Origin: Fodinibacter sp963695175
GTDB lineage: Bacteria > Actinomycetota > Actinomycetes > Actinomycetales > Dermatophilaceae
Assembly: GCA_963695175.1 (NCBI GenBank)
Contig: CAVOGG010000003.1
Span: 62,001 to 126,000 of the forward strand
Direction: 5' to 3'
DNA length: 64,000 nucleotides
Shown here: one piece after another, positions 52,178 to 63,028 of the stretch
Numbering within the stretch: position 1 is the stretch's first letter
Layout of the letters: each line of letters opens with the position of its first letter
Made by a program: the position numbers and the translations under genes
The notes under the pieces: model-generated
Database searches by the model: none
What the model was told of the DNA's origin: nothing
The model's input: the letters and a program-made list of their open reading frames with translations, nothing else

Positions 52178-53365
52178 ATGCTGCGCGTGGGCCTCACCGG
52201 GGGAATCGGCTCCGGCAAGTCGACCGTGTCGGCCCAGCTGGCGTCGCTGGGTGCGGTGGTCGTCGACGCTGATGCCGTGGCTCGTGCGGTCGTCGAGCCC
52301 GGCACCCCGGCGCTGGCCGCGGTCGCCGACCGGTTCGGCGCCGCCGTGCTCGACCGCGAGGGAGGGCTCGACCGGCCCGCGCTCGGAAGGGTCGTCTTCG
52401 GCGACCCGGCCGCGCTGCGCGACCTCGAGGCGCTCACCCACCCGGCGATCTGGGCCCGCACCGCGCAGATCATCGACGACGCCGGGCCGGATGCCGTCGT
52501 CGTGCACGACATGCCGCTGCTCGTGGAGAAGGGGATGGGCGCCGACTACCACCTGGTGGTCGTCGTGGGGGCGTCGCAGGAGGTGCGGGTGCGTCGCCTC
52601 GTCGACCAGCGCGGGATGTCCGAGGCCGACGCCCTGGCGCGGATGGCCGCGCAGGCCGACGACGACGCACGCCGGGCCGCCGCCGACGTGTGGTTGCCCA
52701 ACGAGGCGACCACCGAGGCGCTGCGCGCCCTGGTGCTGCGGCTCTGGCACGAGCGGATCGAGCCGTTCGAGCTCAACCTGCGCCACGGCATCCGCTCGCG
52801 CCTGTCGCACCCCACGCTCTCGGCTCCCGACCCGCAGTGGCCGGCCCAGGCTGCCCGGCTGCTCGCCCGCATCCGGCACGCCGTCGGTGACGCGGCGGTC
52901 TCCCTGGAGCACATCGGGTCGACGGCGGTGCCCGGGCTGGTCGCCAAGGACGTCGTCGACCTGCAGGTCGGCGTGGCGTCCCTCGACGACGCCGACGACC
53001 CCGGTTTCGTCGCGTCGATGGACTCCGCCGGGTTCGTGCGGATGCCGGGGGAGTGGCACGACAACGGCAAGGACGGCACCACCTGGGCCAAGCGCCTGCA
53101 CGGGTCCTGTGACCCGGGCCGGGTGGCGCACGTGCACGTGCGCGAGGTCGGCTCGCCCGGCTGGGTCTGGGCGCTGCGCTTCCGCGACTGGCTGCGGGCG
53201 GATGCCGTCGAGCGGGCCGCCTACGCGACGATGAAGACCGAGCTGGCCACCGGTGTCGCATCGACCGGGGACTACGCCGAGGCGAAGGAGCCGTGGTTCG
53301 ACGCCGCCGACGAGCGGGCCCGCGGGTGGGCGCAGCGCACGGGGTGGCAGCCGCCCACCAGCTGA
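52178..53365 (+). CDS. coaE: Dephospho-CoA kinase fused to GrpB/UPF0157 domain
   Basis: A 395-residue fusion. Residues 1-200 are dephospho-CoA kinase, last step of coenzyme A synthesis, with P-loop GLTGGIGSGKST (6-17), V-V-D-A-D near 28-32 and the H-D-M-P-L-L-V-E-K lid. Residues about 205-395 are a GrpB/UPF0157 nucleotidyltransferase-like domain with E-H-I-G-S-T-A-V-P-G (about 243-252), D-L-Q-V-G-V and a C-terminal R-F-R-D-W-L. Mycobacterial CoaE (Rv1631) has the same fusion. The second domain's activity is not settled. Confidence 0.93.
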   Translation: MLRVGLTGGIGSGKSTVSAQLASLGAVVVDADAVARAVVEPGTPALAAVADRFGAAVLDREGGLDRPALGRVVFGDPAALRDLEALTHPAIWARTAQIIDDAGPDAVVVHDMPLLVEKGMGADYHLVVVVGASQEVRVRRLVDQRGMSEADALARMAAQADDDARRAAADVWLPNEATTEALRALVLRLWHERIEPFELNLRHGIRSRLSHPTLSAPDPQWPAQAARLLARIRHAVGDAAVSLEHIGSTAVPGLVAKDVVDLQVGVASLDDADDPGFVASMDSAGFVRMPGEWHDNGKDGTTWAKRLHGSCDPGRVAHVHVREVGSPGWVWALRFRDWLRADAVERAAYATMKTELATGVASTGDYAEAKEPWFDAADERARGWAQRTGWQPPTS

Positions 53366-53398
53366 CGGGGGTGCGGTGACCACGCCCTCGGGGTGCGG

Positions 53399-54895
53399 TC
53401 ACGGCGCCCCCTCGAGCTCCTTCACGACCTGCGCCCCCAGGTCGAGCACGGTGTCGAGGAAGAGCTCGAGGTCGGCGGTGCGGGTGCGGTGGTTGCTGAT
53501 GGCCACCCGCACCGCCAGGGCCCCGTCGAGCACCGTGTCGCTGACGATCGCCACCCCGCTCTCGTGGATGCGCAGCACGAGCTCGTGGTTCACCTCGTCG
53601 AGCCGACCTGCAGGTACTCCGGCCGGGGCGTAGCGCAGGCACACGACGTCGCAGCCGACCGGCGCGAGCCGCTCGAGGTCGGGGTGCGCGTCGACCCGGT
53701 CGGCCAGGGCGTGGGCCTGGGCGATGTTGCGGTCCATGACCCGGCCGAAGGCATCGGCGCCGAAGGCCTTGAGCGCCAACCAGACCCGCAGGGCCCGGAA
53801 CCCGCGTGAGAGGGCGATGCCGTACTCGTTGAACCACACCTCACCGGCGGCCAGCCCGCGGGTGGCGTGCGAGAGGTACTGCGGCACCACCGAGAACGTC
53901 GCCCGGTGGGCCGCCTCGTCGCGCACCAGGGCGAGGCCGACGTCGATCGGCGCCTGCATCCACTTGTGCAGGTCGAGCGCGAGGGAGTCGGCGCGCTCGA
54001 GGCCGCGCACGGCATCCGGGTGCGAGCTGAGCGCGAGGAAGCCGCCGATGGCGCCGTCGACGTGCAGCCACAGACCCTCTCGCTCGGCGAGGTCGGCGAT
54101 GGCCTCGAGGTCGTCGACCGAACCCGTGTTGATGGTGCCGACCGTGGCCACGACGGCGAGCGGCTCGACCCCTGCGGCGCGGTCGGCGGCCACCGCGGCG
54201 GCGAGGGCCTCGACGTCCATGGTGAAGTCGTCGCGCACCGGCACCTTGCGCAGCGAGGACTCCCCGAGCCCGAGCAGCTCGACCGACTTGCGGTGGCAGC
54301 TGTGCACCTCGGTCGACGCGTACACGGCGTACCGGCTACCGCTCGGGATGCCGTCGGTGCGCACCCCGGGCCCGATCCGGGCGGTTCGCGCCACGGCGAG
54401 GCCGATCAGGTTGGCCTCCGAGGCGCCGCCCACGAGCAGGCCGCTCGCCGACGCGGGGTAGCCGGCGGCCTCGGCGCACCAGCGCACCACCTGCTGCTCG
54501 ACGAGCACCGGGGCGTGGTCGGCACCGCCCATGTTCGGGTTGAGCACGCTCGCGAGGAGGTCGGCCAGGCTGCCGACCGGGTTGCCGGCGCCCATGTACC
54601 AGCCCCAGAAGCGCGGGTGGTCGTTGCCCATCGAGTAGGGCACGACGGTGCGCCGGAAGTCGTCGTAGGCGGCCTCGAGCCCCTCGGGGGCGCGGGGGAG
54701 GGGGCCGTCGAAGGCCGCGCGGACGGCATCCGGCATCGGCTGCCAGACCGGTTGGTCGCGTCGGCCGGCGATGTGGTCGAGCGAGTCGTCGAGCATCCGG
54801 TGCGCCAACGTGCGGAAGGCCGCCCAGTCGGTGGGGTCGAGACCGGGGTCGGCATCGTCTCCGGTGCCGGCACCCGGGAGGGGCTGCGTCGCCAT
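53399..54895 (-). CDS. PLP-dependent group II decarboxylase
   Basis: A 498-residue fold-type I decarboxylase of the aromatic amino acid/glutamate type. Motifs are H-P-R-F-W-G-W near 94-100, G-L-L-V-G-G-A-S-E-A-N near 147-157, V-A-T-V-G-T-I-N-T-G-S-V-D near 246-258, H-V-D-G-A-I-G-G near 277, and the PLP lysine in SLALDLHKWMQAP near 310-322. It removes CO2 from an amino acid, but the substrate (Trp, Tyr, Phe or other) cannot be told. ATG 54895 is the first Met of the conserved block. It is divergent from corA. Confidence 0.87.
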   Translation of the reverse strand: MATQPLPGAGTGDDADPGLDPTDWAAFRTLAHRMLDDSLDHIAGRRDQPVWQPMPDAVRAAFDGPLPRAPEGLEAAYDDFRRTVVPYSMGNDHPRFWGWYMGAGNPVGSLADLLASVLNPNMGGADHAPVLVEQQVVRWCAEAAGYPASASGLLVGGASEANLIGLAVARTARIGPGVRTDGIPSGSRYAVYASTEVHSCHRKSVELLGLGESSLRKVPVRDDFTMDVEALAAAVAADRAAGVEPLAVVATVGTINTGSVDDLEAIADLAEREGLWLHVDGAIGGFLALSSHPDAVRGLERADSLALDLHKWMQAPIDVGLALVRDEAAHRATFSVVPQYLSHATRGLAAGEVWFNEYGIALSRGFRALRVWLALKAFGADAFGRVMDRNIAQAHALADRVDAHPDLERLAPVGCDVVCLRYAPAGVPAGRLDEVNHELVLRIHESGVAIVSDTVLDGALAVRVAISNHRTRTADLELFLDTVLDLGAQVVKELEGAP

Positions 54896-54973
54896 GCCGT
54901 GATGCTGCCACCGGCCGCCGACACTGGCCAGAGGGATGCCGTGCGCCTCCTTCCGACGCCCGCGTGCGGCACC

Positions 54974-54979
54974 TACGCT
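54974..54979 (+). promoter_or_regulatory. -10 box for corA
   Basis: TACGCT ends 6 bases before GTG 54986. Confidence 0.45.
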
Positions 54980-54985
54980 GGCCTC

Positions 54986-55987
54986 GTGCCGGACATCGGC
55001 GTGGTGTGGGTCGACGGTGACTCCGGGGTGGCCCAGCGTGCTGGGGCCGCGGACCTCGTCGGGCTGCTCGCGCGCGACGACGGCTGGGTGTGGGTCGACG
55101 TCCCCGAGCCCGACGAGTCCACCGCGGTGCTGCTCACCGAGCGTTTCGGTATCCACCCGAAGGCGGCGAGCGATGCGTTGGCGCGCAACCACATCGCGCG
55201 GCTCCACCACTACGGCGACGTGCTCTACCTCGCCCTGCACCGGCCCGAGCCGGGCTCGGGCGGTCACGTCCACTACCTCGAGCTCGACCTCTTCGTCGGG
55301 CCGCAGTTCGTGGTGACCCTGCACGGTCCGAGGAACCCGGTGGTGCCGCTGGCCGCCATGGTCCGCGAGACCGGCGAGGTCGCGGCCCGGATGGAGGCCG
55401 GCCGGCTGCGCCCGCGCACGCCGATGGCGTTGGTGTACGCGCACGTCGCGGCGCTGACCAACGTGCAGGAGCGCCTGGTCAACGACTTCGCCCAGGAGGT
55501 GGGCCTGCTCGAGCAGCGGGTCATGGCGGGCGCCGACGACAACAAGCCCCAGGAGTTCCTCGACGAGCTGTTCACCGTGCGCCACACGCTGCTCACCGTG
55601 CGCACGATGGCCTCGCAGGGGGCGCAGGTCATGGCCCGCGCCGTCACCCTGGTGCAGGGGGCTCGGGAGGGGGACCGGCGACTGCTCGAGGACCTGAAGG
55701 ACCAGTACGACCGCCTCGACCAGATCGCGAAGAGCCAGCTCGAGTTCCTCGAGGGCGTCACCGCCTTCTACCGGGCCCGCACCGACACCCGGATGACGAT
55801 CGCGGCCGAGCGCCTGGCGGTGATCGCGGCGATCACGTTGCCCGTGGCGGCGATCTCCGGGGTGTTCGGGATGAACCTCATCGTCAACGACAGCACCCAC
55901 TGGGTCTCACTGGCGATCGTCGTCGCGGCGATGTCCGGGATGTCGCTGTACCTGCTGCGCTGGGCGCGTCGCCAGGGTTGGTGGTGA
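54986..55987 (+). CDS. corA: CorA-family magnesium/divalent cation channel
   Basis: A 333-residue pentameric channel subunit: a large cytosolic N-terminal domain (about 1-260, with E-L-D-L-F-V-G-P-Q-F-V-V-T-L-H-G near 93-108), a long helix and two C-terminal membrane helices (about 272-292, 305-325). The first ends in the selectivity motif Y/F-G-M-N, here V-F-G-M-N-L near 294. The basic C-terminal tail R-W-A-R-R-Q-G-W-W is typical. Start is GTG 54986. Confidence 0.93.
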   Translation: MPDIGVVWVDGDSGVAQRAGAADLVGLLARDDGWVWVDVPEPDESTAVLLTERFGIHPKAASDALARNHIARLHHYGDVLYLALHRPEPGSGGHVHYLELDLFVGPQFVVTLHGPRNPVVPLAAMVRETGEVAARMEAGRLRPRTPMALVYAHVAALTNVQERLVNDFAQEVGLLEQRVMAGADDNKPQEFLDELFTVRHTLLTVRTMASQGAQVMARAVTLVQGAREGDRRLLEDLKDQYDRLDQIAKSQLEFLEGVTAFYRARTDTRMTIAAERLAVIAAITLPVAAISGVFGMNLIVNDSTHWVSLAIVVAAMSGMSLYLLRWARRQGWW

Positions 55988-55996
55988 GGTGTTCCC

Positions 55997-56893
55997 ATGA
56001 CGCGCCCGTGCAAGGTCGGTGTCCAGCTGCCCGAGGTCGAGCGGTTCGTGCCCTGGCCCGAGTACCTTGACCTGGCCCGACGAGCCGAGGCCGTCGGGCT
56101 CGACTCGGTCTGGCTGGGCGACCACCTGCTCTACGACCTCCCCGACGGGTCGACGCGTGGGCCGTACGAGGCCTGGACGACCCTGGCGGCGATCGCCGCG
56201 GTCACCGAACGGGTCGAGATCGGGCCGCTGGTGGCGTCGACCAGCTTCCACGCGCCGGCGATGCTGGCGAAGCAGGCCGCGACCGTCGACGCGATCTCCG
56301 GCGGGCGGCTCATCGTGGGCCTCGGGGCCGGGTGGAACCGACGGGAGTACGACGCGTTCGGCTTCGCCTACGACCGGCGCGTGTCCCGGTTCGAGGAGGC
56401 GCTGGCGGTCATCGTGCCGCTGCTGCGCGAGGGGCGCACCACGTTCCACGGCCAGTTCTACGACGTCGACGACTGCGTGCTCGACCCTCGCCCGGCCCGA
56501 CCGGGCGGGCCGCCGGTCATGCTCGGCTCCACCAGCCCACGCATGCTGGGCATCGGCCTGCCGGTCGTCGACGCGTGGAACGTGTGGTGGAGCATCTACG
56601 ACAACTCGGTCGACCGGTTCGCGCAGGTCAAGGCGGAGGTCGACGCGGCCACGCCGGCAGGGCGCGCGGTCGAGGCCACCGCCGCCGTGCTCGTCACCCT
56701 GCCGGGTGGTCGTGGGCGCCTGATGGGCGACCACTACGACACCCGGGTCACGACCGTCACACCCGACGACCTCGCCGGGCACGTTCGGGGCCTCGCGGCG
56801 GCCGGCGCCACCCACCTGCAGCTCGTGCTCGACCCGATCACGGCCGAGTCGATCGACGTGGTGGGGGAGGTGCTCGCCGATCTCGACCGGTGA
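55997..56893 (+). CDS. LLM-class (luciferase-like) F420-dependent oxidoreductase
   Basis: A 298-residue TIM barrel of the luciferase-like monooxygenase family. Motifs are V-G-V-Q-L-P-E at the N-terminus, A-E-A-V-G-L-D-S-V-W-L-G-D-H-L near 30-44, A-A-V-T-E-R-V-E-I-G near 67-76, SGGRLIVGLGAGWNRREYDAFG (about 101-122), then V-M-L-G-S-T-S. In actinomycetes these usually take hydride from F420H2. The substrate is unknown. It begins 9 bases after corA and may be co-transcribed. Confidence 0.87.
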   Translation: MTRPCKVGVQLPEVERFVPWPEYLDLARRAEAVGLDSVWLGDHLLYDLPDGSTRGPYEAWTTLAAIAAVTERVEIGPLVASTSFHAPAMLAKQAATVDAISGGRLIVGLGAGWNRREYDAFGFAYDRRVSRFEEALAVIVPLLREGRTTFHGQFYDVDDCVLDPRPARPGGPPVMLGSTSPRMLGIGLPVVDAWNVWWSIYDNSVDRFAQVKAEVDAATPAGRAVEATAAVLVTLPGGRGRLMGDHYDTRVTTVTPDDLAGHVRGLAAAGATHLQLVLDPITAESIDVVGEVLADLDR

Positions 56894-56943
56894 GCCACCC
56901 GCCGCGGATGCCGGCGCCCTGACCGACTGTCGGTGGCGCGGCA

Positions 56944-56949
56944 TACCGT
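56944..56949 (+). promoter_or_regulatory. -10 box for uvrB
   Basis: TACCGT ends 6 bases before ATG 56956. No SOS box was seen next to it. Confidence 0.45.
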
Positions 56950-56955
56950 AGGGGG

Positions 56956-59063
<2,108 letters not shown>

Positions 59064-59067
<4 letters not shown>

Positions 59068-59432
59068 CCGAGCGGCCGGATGCCGTGGCGTCCGGTGCGT
59101 CGGGACGGTGGGCCGAGTACGCCCTCGCCAAGCCGGGGGCCTGGGCCGACCAGCCGTGGGAGGGCGACCACGTGGCGAAGGTGGGCGAGAAGATCTTCTG
59201 CTTCCTCGGCGAGGCGTCGATCGGGGTCAAGTGCGGCACTCGCGCCGAGGCCGACGAGTGGCTGGCCGAGTACCCCGACGACGCGTCGGTGATGGCCTAC
59301 ATCGGGCGGCACGGCTGGAACACCCTGCGGGTCGGCGGGGCGATCCCCGGCGATGCGCTGCGGGAGGCGGTCGACACCTCCTACGACCTGGTCGTCGCCA
59401 CGCTGCCGAAGTCCCGCCGCCCCAGCGCCTGA
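59064..59432 (+). CDS. MmcQ/YjbR-family protein
   Basis: A 122-residue protein with the MmcQ/YjbR fold (double wing motif-like): A-E-Y-A-L-A-K-P-G-A-W-A-D-Q-P-W at the N-terminus, K-V-G-E-K-I-F-C-F-L near 40-49 and G-W-N-T-L-R-V-G-G near 84-92. Roles are poorly known (DNA-binding-like fold). GTG 59064 overlaps the uvrB stop, so it is translated with uvrB. Confidence 0.85.
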
Positions 59433-59467
59433 GCGCGCCCCGGCACGAGGCCATCGCCACCTCTCGG

Positions 59468-59473
59468 TAGAGT
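59468..59473 (+). promoter_or_regulatory. -10 box for the TerC-family gene
   Basis: TAGAGT ends 7 bases before GTG 59481 and overlaps the earlier GTG 59472, which makes 59481 the more likely leaderless start. Confidence 0.5.
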
Positions 59474-59480
59474 GACGCCG

Positions 59481-60503
59481 GTGACCCACGCGATCCTCCC
59501 GACCGCCACCGAGTCCCTGAACCTCGACCCGTGGGTCTGGTGGGTGACCATCGGGGTGGCCGCAGCCGTGCTCGCGTTCGACGTCGTGTGGATCGCCCGG
59601 AACCCCCACCGTCCCTCCAACCGCGAGACGGGCCTGGCCCTGGCCGGCTACATCGGCGCGGCCATCGTCTTCGGTCTGGGCATGTGGTACTTCGCGGGGG
59701 CCCAGCTCGCCGGGGAGTACTTCGCGGGCTGGCTCACGGAGTACTCGCTGTCGGTCGACAACCTGTTCATCTTCATCCTGATCATGGCGAAGTTCGCCGT
59801 GCCGGAGAAGCTGCAGCAGTTCGCGCTCATGGTCGGCATCGTCATCGCGATCATCCTGCGCGGCCTGTTCATCTGGCTCGGTGCCGCGGCGATCGAGCGG
59901 TTCAGCTGGGTCTTCTACATCTTCGGCGCGTTCCTCCTCTACACGGCGTGGAAGCTCATCAGCGGGGGCGAGAGCGACGACGACGAGTACGAGGAGAACC
60001 GCTTCATGAAGTTCGTGGAGTCGCGCTTCCCCGCCACGAAGGACTACGACGGCACCAAGCTGTTCAGCCTCCAGAACGGCAAGCGGCTGGCGACCCCGCT
60101 GTTCTTCGTGATCATCGCCCTCGGCACGACCGACCTGCTCTTCGCGCTCGACTCGATCCCGGCGATCTACGGGCTCACCGACGAGCCGTACATCGTGCTC
60201 ACCGCCAACCTGTTCGCGCTGATGGGGCTGCGCCAGCTCTACTTCCTCATCGGCGGCCTGCTGAAGAAGCTGGTCTACCTCAGCATCGGGCTGGCCGTGC
60301 TGCTCGCGTTCATCGGCGTCAAGCTGCTGCTGCACGCGCTGCACACCAACGAGCTGCCGTTCATCAACGGCGGTGAGAACGTGCCGGTGCCCGAGATCCC
60401 GATCTGGATGTCGCTCGCCGCCATCGTGCTCATCCTCGGCACCACCACCGTGCTCAGCCTGATGAAGACCCGCCACGACGAGCGCGAGGCGCTGGGTTCG
60501 TAG
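59481..60503 (+). CDS. TerC-family integral membrane protein
   Basis: A 340-residue membrane protein with about nine helices. Family marks are A-F-D-V-V-W near residue 33, TEYSLSVDNLFIFILIMAKF (about 86-105) with its conserved Asp, a charged cytosolic loop (about 155-190) and TTDLLFALDSIPAIYG (about 216-231) with its Asp. TerC/Alx proteins act in manganese export, pH or tellurite response. Which applies here is not known. GTG 59472 would add three residues. Confidence 0.88.
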   Translation: MTHAILPTATESLNLDPWVWWVTIGVAAAVLAFDVVWIARNPHRPSNRETGLALAGYIGAAIVFGLGMWYFAGAQLAGEYFAGWLTEYSLSVDNLFIFILIMAKFAVPEKLQQFALMVGIVIAIILRGLFIWLGAAAIERFSWVFYIFGAFLLYTAWKLISGGESDDDEYEENRFMKFVESRFPATKDYDGTKLFSLQNGKRLATPLFFVIIALGTTDLLFALDSIPAIYGLTDEPYIVLTANLFALMGLRQLYFLIGGLLKKLVYLSIGLAVLLAFIGVKLLLHALHTNELPFINGGENVPVPEIPIWMSLAAIVLILGTTTVLSLMKTRHDEREALGS

Positions 60504-60509
60504 CGGCGC

Positions 60510-60523
60510 GGGCTCGCGAGCCC
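60510..60523. terminator. Small palindromic hairpin between converging genes
   Basis: GGGCTCGCGAGCCC is a perfect 14-base palindrome filling the 20-base gap between the TerC and EamA stops. It probably serves both. Confidence 0.5.
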
Positions 60524-61399
60524 TCAGCTGCCGGTCGACTCGGCCGGGTCCTTGCGTGCGCCGAGGCCCAGCACCAGGGCCGACGCGGCGACGACGAGCC
60601 CCATGCCCAGCAGCTGGGTCGGGGTCAGGTGCTGCCCGAGCACGATCAGCCCCGCCAGGGCCGCCGCGGCGGGCTCCAGGCTGAGCAGGATGCCGAACAC
60701 CTTGGCCGACAGCCGGCGCAGCGCGAGCAGCTCGAGCGAGTAGGGCAGCACCGACGACAGCACCGCGATACCCAGGCCCTTCACCAGTGTCTCGGGCGTC
60801 CACAGCGGCACACTGCCGATGCCGAGCGGCAGGGTCACCACGGTGGCGACGACCATCGCGATCGCCAGTCCCTCGAGCCGCGGGAACTCGGCCCCGGTGC
60901 GCCCGGAGAGCACGATGTACGCCGCCCAGAACGCGCCGGCGGACAGGGCCAGCCCGATGCCCACCCAGTCGAGCTCGTCCAGCGGCGTGCTCAGGGCCTC
61001 GGAGATGAGCACCACGCCCAGCCCGGCGGCGGCGACCGCCACGGCATCCACCCACCGCCGGGACAGCGCGGCGGCGAGCGTCAGCGGGCCGATGAACTCG
61101 ATGGTGACGGCCACCCCGATCGGCAGGTGGGCCAGCGAGCTGTAGAAGGTGAAGTTCATCATCCCGAGCGCGACGCCGAAGGCGATCACCGTGCGCCAGG
61201 CCTGCCGAGAGTGGCCGCGCCAGCGCGGGCGCACCATCGCGAGCAGCAGCGCCGTGGCGAACAGCAGCCGCATGACGACCGACCCGCCGGCACCGATCAC
61301 CGGCACCAGGGTCTGCGCCAGCGCGCCGCCGAACTGCACCGAGACGATCCCGGCGAGGACGAGCAGGGGTGCTGGGACCCGGTCGGCGGCGCTCGTCAC
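60524..61399 (-). CDS. EamA/RhtA-type transporter
   Basis: A 291-residue drug/metabolite exporter with ten membrane helices in two EamA repeats (about 12-140 and 150-280): F-Y-S-S-L-A-H-L-P-I-G-V-A-V-T-I-E-F-I-G-P-L near 85-106, and S-S-V-L-P-Y-S-L-E-L-L-A-L-R-R-L-S near 215-231, the motif of RhtA threonine/homoserine exporters. An amino acid substrate is likely but not proven. GTG 61399 stands 6 bases after TAGCCT. Confidence 0.87.
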   Translation of the reverse strand: MTSAADRVPAPLLVLAGIVSVQFGGALAQTLVPVIGAGGSVVMRLLFATALLLAMVRPRWRGHSRQAWRTVIAFGVALGMMNFTFYSSLAHLPIGVAVTIEFIGPLTLAAALSRRWVDAVAVAAAGLGVVLISEALSTPLDELDWVGIGLALSAGAFWAAYIVLSGRTGAEFPRLEGLAIAMVVATVVTLPLGIGSVPLWTPETLVKGLGIAVLSSVLPYSLELLALRRLSAKVFGILLSLEPAAAALAGLIVLGQHLTPTQLLGMGLVVAASALVLGLGARKDPAESTGS

Positions 61400-61533
61400 C
61401 GGGTCAGGCTAGCCATCACGGATGCCGGTCATGCGATCGGTCCGCGCGAGGTACCCGAGTGACCATGGTCGGCCGGCCGGTCCGGTGCTAGCGTCCGGTC
61501 CCTGGGCCGGTTCGCCGAGGTCAGGAGGTCGAC

Positions 61534-62334
61534 GTGAGCGAGGACCCGCCAGCAGCGGACCCCCTGGCAGAGGGGGCGGTCGAGGCGTTCCTCGCTGCGA
61601 TGAGGTCGGTCTTCGGCTCCCTGACCGAGGGGGAGTGGACCGATGGTACGGACCTCGTCTCGTACGCCGCGGGCCTTGACGTGCCGCGGTTCAACGGACT
61701 GGTCGTCCTCGGCCCGAGGGCCGACGAGGGGACCGCCGCGGCCTGGCTCGACGAGCTGGCCTTCCGCGGGCTCCCCCATGCGATCCTCAGCCGTCCGTCC
61801 GCCCCCGCGTGGGTGGCCCCCCTCGCCGCCGCCTACGGGCTCAGCACCGTCGAGCACGAGCCGTTCATGTGCCACACCGATCCGGGCGCGCTGACCACGC
61901 AGGCGCCACCGGGCACCTCCGCGCGGCTCGTCATCGACGTCGTCGACCCGGCCGATCCCGAGCAGGTCGGTGCCGCCGCGCAGGTGCTCGCCGACGGGTT
62001 CGAGGTGCCGGTGGAGCTCTTCGCGCCGCTCGTGTCACCCGAGCTGCTCGCCCGACCCGAGATGACCGCGTACCTCGGCCGCTCCGACGGCGAGCCCTGT
62101 ACGACCGGCCTGGGCGCCGTGACCCGCGGTCACGTGGGCGTCTACGACATCGCGACCCCACCGGCGCACCGCAATCGCGGCTTTGGGCACGCCGTCACTG
62201 CGCGCGTCGTGGCCGACGGGGTGCGCGCGGGCGCCCACACGGCCTACCTGCAGGCCAGCTCGATGGGGTTCGGCGTGTACCAGCGGATGGGCTTTCGCAC
62301 CGTCGAGACCTGGGCCTGCTACTACCCCGGCTGA
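61534..62334 (+). CDS. GNAT-family acetyltransferase
   Basis: A 266-residue protein with a divergent N-terminal half (about 1-120) and a C-terminal GNAT domain (about 125-265) carrying V-Y-D-I-A-T-P-P-A-H-R-N-R-G-F-G-H-A-V-T, the acetyl-CoA loop, and G-F-G-V-Y-Q-R-M-G-F-R-T-V-E-T-W at the end. The substrate is unknown. GTG 61534 has GGAGG nine bases upstream; TAGCGT at 61488-61493 may be the -10, so this gene has a normal leader. Confidence 0.82.
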   Translation: MSEDPPAADPLAEGAVEAFLAAMRSVFGSLTEGEWTDGTDLVSYAAGLDVPRFNGLVVLGPRADEGTAAAWLDELAFRGLPHAILSRPSAPAWVAPLAAAYGLSTVEHEPFMCHTDPGALTTQAPPGTSARLVIDVVDPADPEQVGAAAQVLADGFEVPVELFAPLVSPELLARPEMTAYLGRSDGEPCTTGLGAVTRGHVGVYDIATPPAHRNRGFGHAVTARVVADGVRAGAHTAYLQASSMGFGVYQRMGFRTVETWACYYPG

Positions 62335-62356
62335 CCTGCGGTCGAGCTCGCCGGCG

Positions 62357-63028
62357 TCACCAGCCGCGCTCGCGCCACTCCTCGAGGTGCGGGCGCTCGG
62401 CCCCGATCGTGGAGTCGTCACCGTGGCCCGGGTAGAACCAGGTCTGGTCGTCGTGGGTCGCGAAGACCCGCTCGACGACGTCCGCGTAGAGCGACTCGAA
62501 GCTCTGACCGGGGTTCTTGGTGTTGCCCACGCCGCCGGGGAACAGCGAGTCGCCGGTGAACAGGTGGGTGCCACCGTCCGGGTCGGCCCACGACAGCGCC
62601 ACCGACCCGGGGGTGTGGCCGCGCAGGTGGATGACGTCGAGCGTGAGCTCGCCGACGGTCACGACGTCGCCCTGCGCCAGCCGCACGTCGGGCGCGACCG
62701 GCAGCGCGTCGGCGTCGTCGGCCCCCGCGTACGTCGTGGCGCCGGTGCTGCGGGCCACCTCCTCGAGCGCCCGTACGTGGTCCCAGTGCTGGTGCGTGGT
62801 GACGAGGTGGTCGAGCCGCCCGGTGCCCTCACGCACGAGCAGCAGGCACCGGTGCGGGTCGTCGGCGGCATCGATGAGCAGCTGCTCGCCGGTGGCCGCG
62901 CAGGTCACCAGGTAGACGTTGTTGTGCATCTCGCTCACCGACATCTTGCGGATGGTCGCGCGCTCGAGCCGCCGGATGTCGGTCGGCCCTCCGGGGATCA
63001 CGTGTCCGGTGTAGGTCATCGTCGTCAC
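62357..63028 (-). CDS. Metallo-beta-lactamase-fold hydrolase
   Basis: A 223-residue glyoxalase II-like hydrolase with the metal motif T-H-Q-H-W-D-H (about 78-84), H-L-R-G-H-T-P-G-S near 133-141, F-T-G-D-S-L-F-P-G-G near 157-166 and a final Y-P-G-H-G-D. In M. tuberculosis the homologue (Rv1637c from memory) also lies just before uvrA. It overlaps the mycothiol-type gene upstream by four bases, suggesting thiol-ester or mycothiol-adduct hydrolysis. GTG 63028 is chosen for this coupling; ATG 63019 is possible. Confidence 0.88.
   Translation of the reverse strand: MTTMTYTGHVIPGGPTDIRRLERATIRKMSVSEMHNNVYLVTCAATGEQLLIDAADDPHRCLLLVREGTGRLDHLVTTHQHWDHVRALEEVARSTGATTYAGADDADALPVAPDVRLAQGDVVTVGELTLDVIHLRGHTPGSVALSWADPDGGTHLFTGDSLFPGGVGNTKNPGQSFESLYADVVERVFATHDDQTWFYPGHGDDSTIGAERPHLEEWRERGW

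Noticed and set aside
53366..53402. GTGACC/GGTCAC pairing after coaE as a terminator
   Set aside because: Only six pairs with a 15-base loop, overlapping the next stop; too weak to call.
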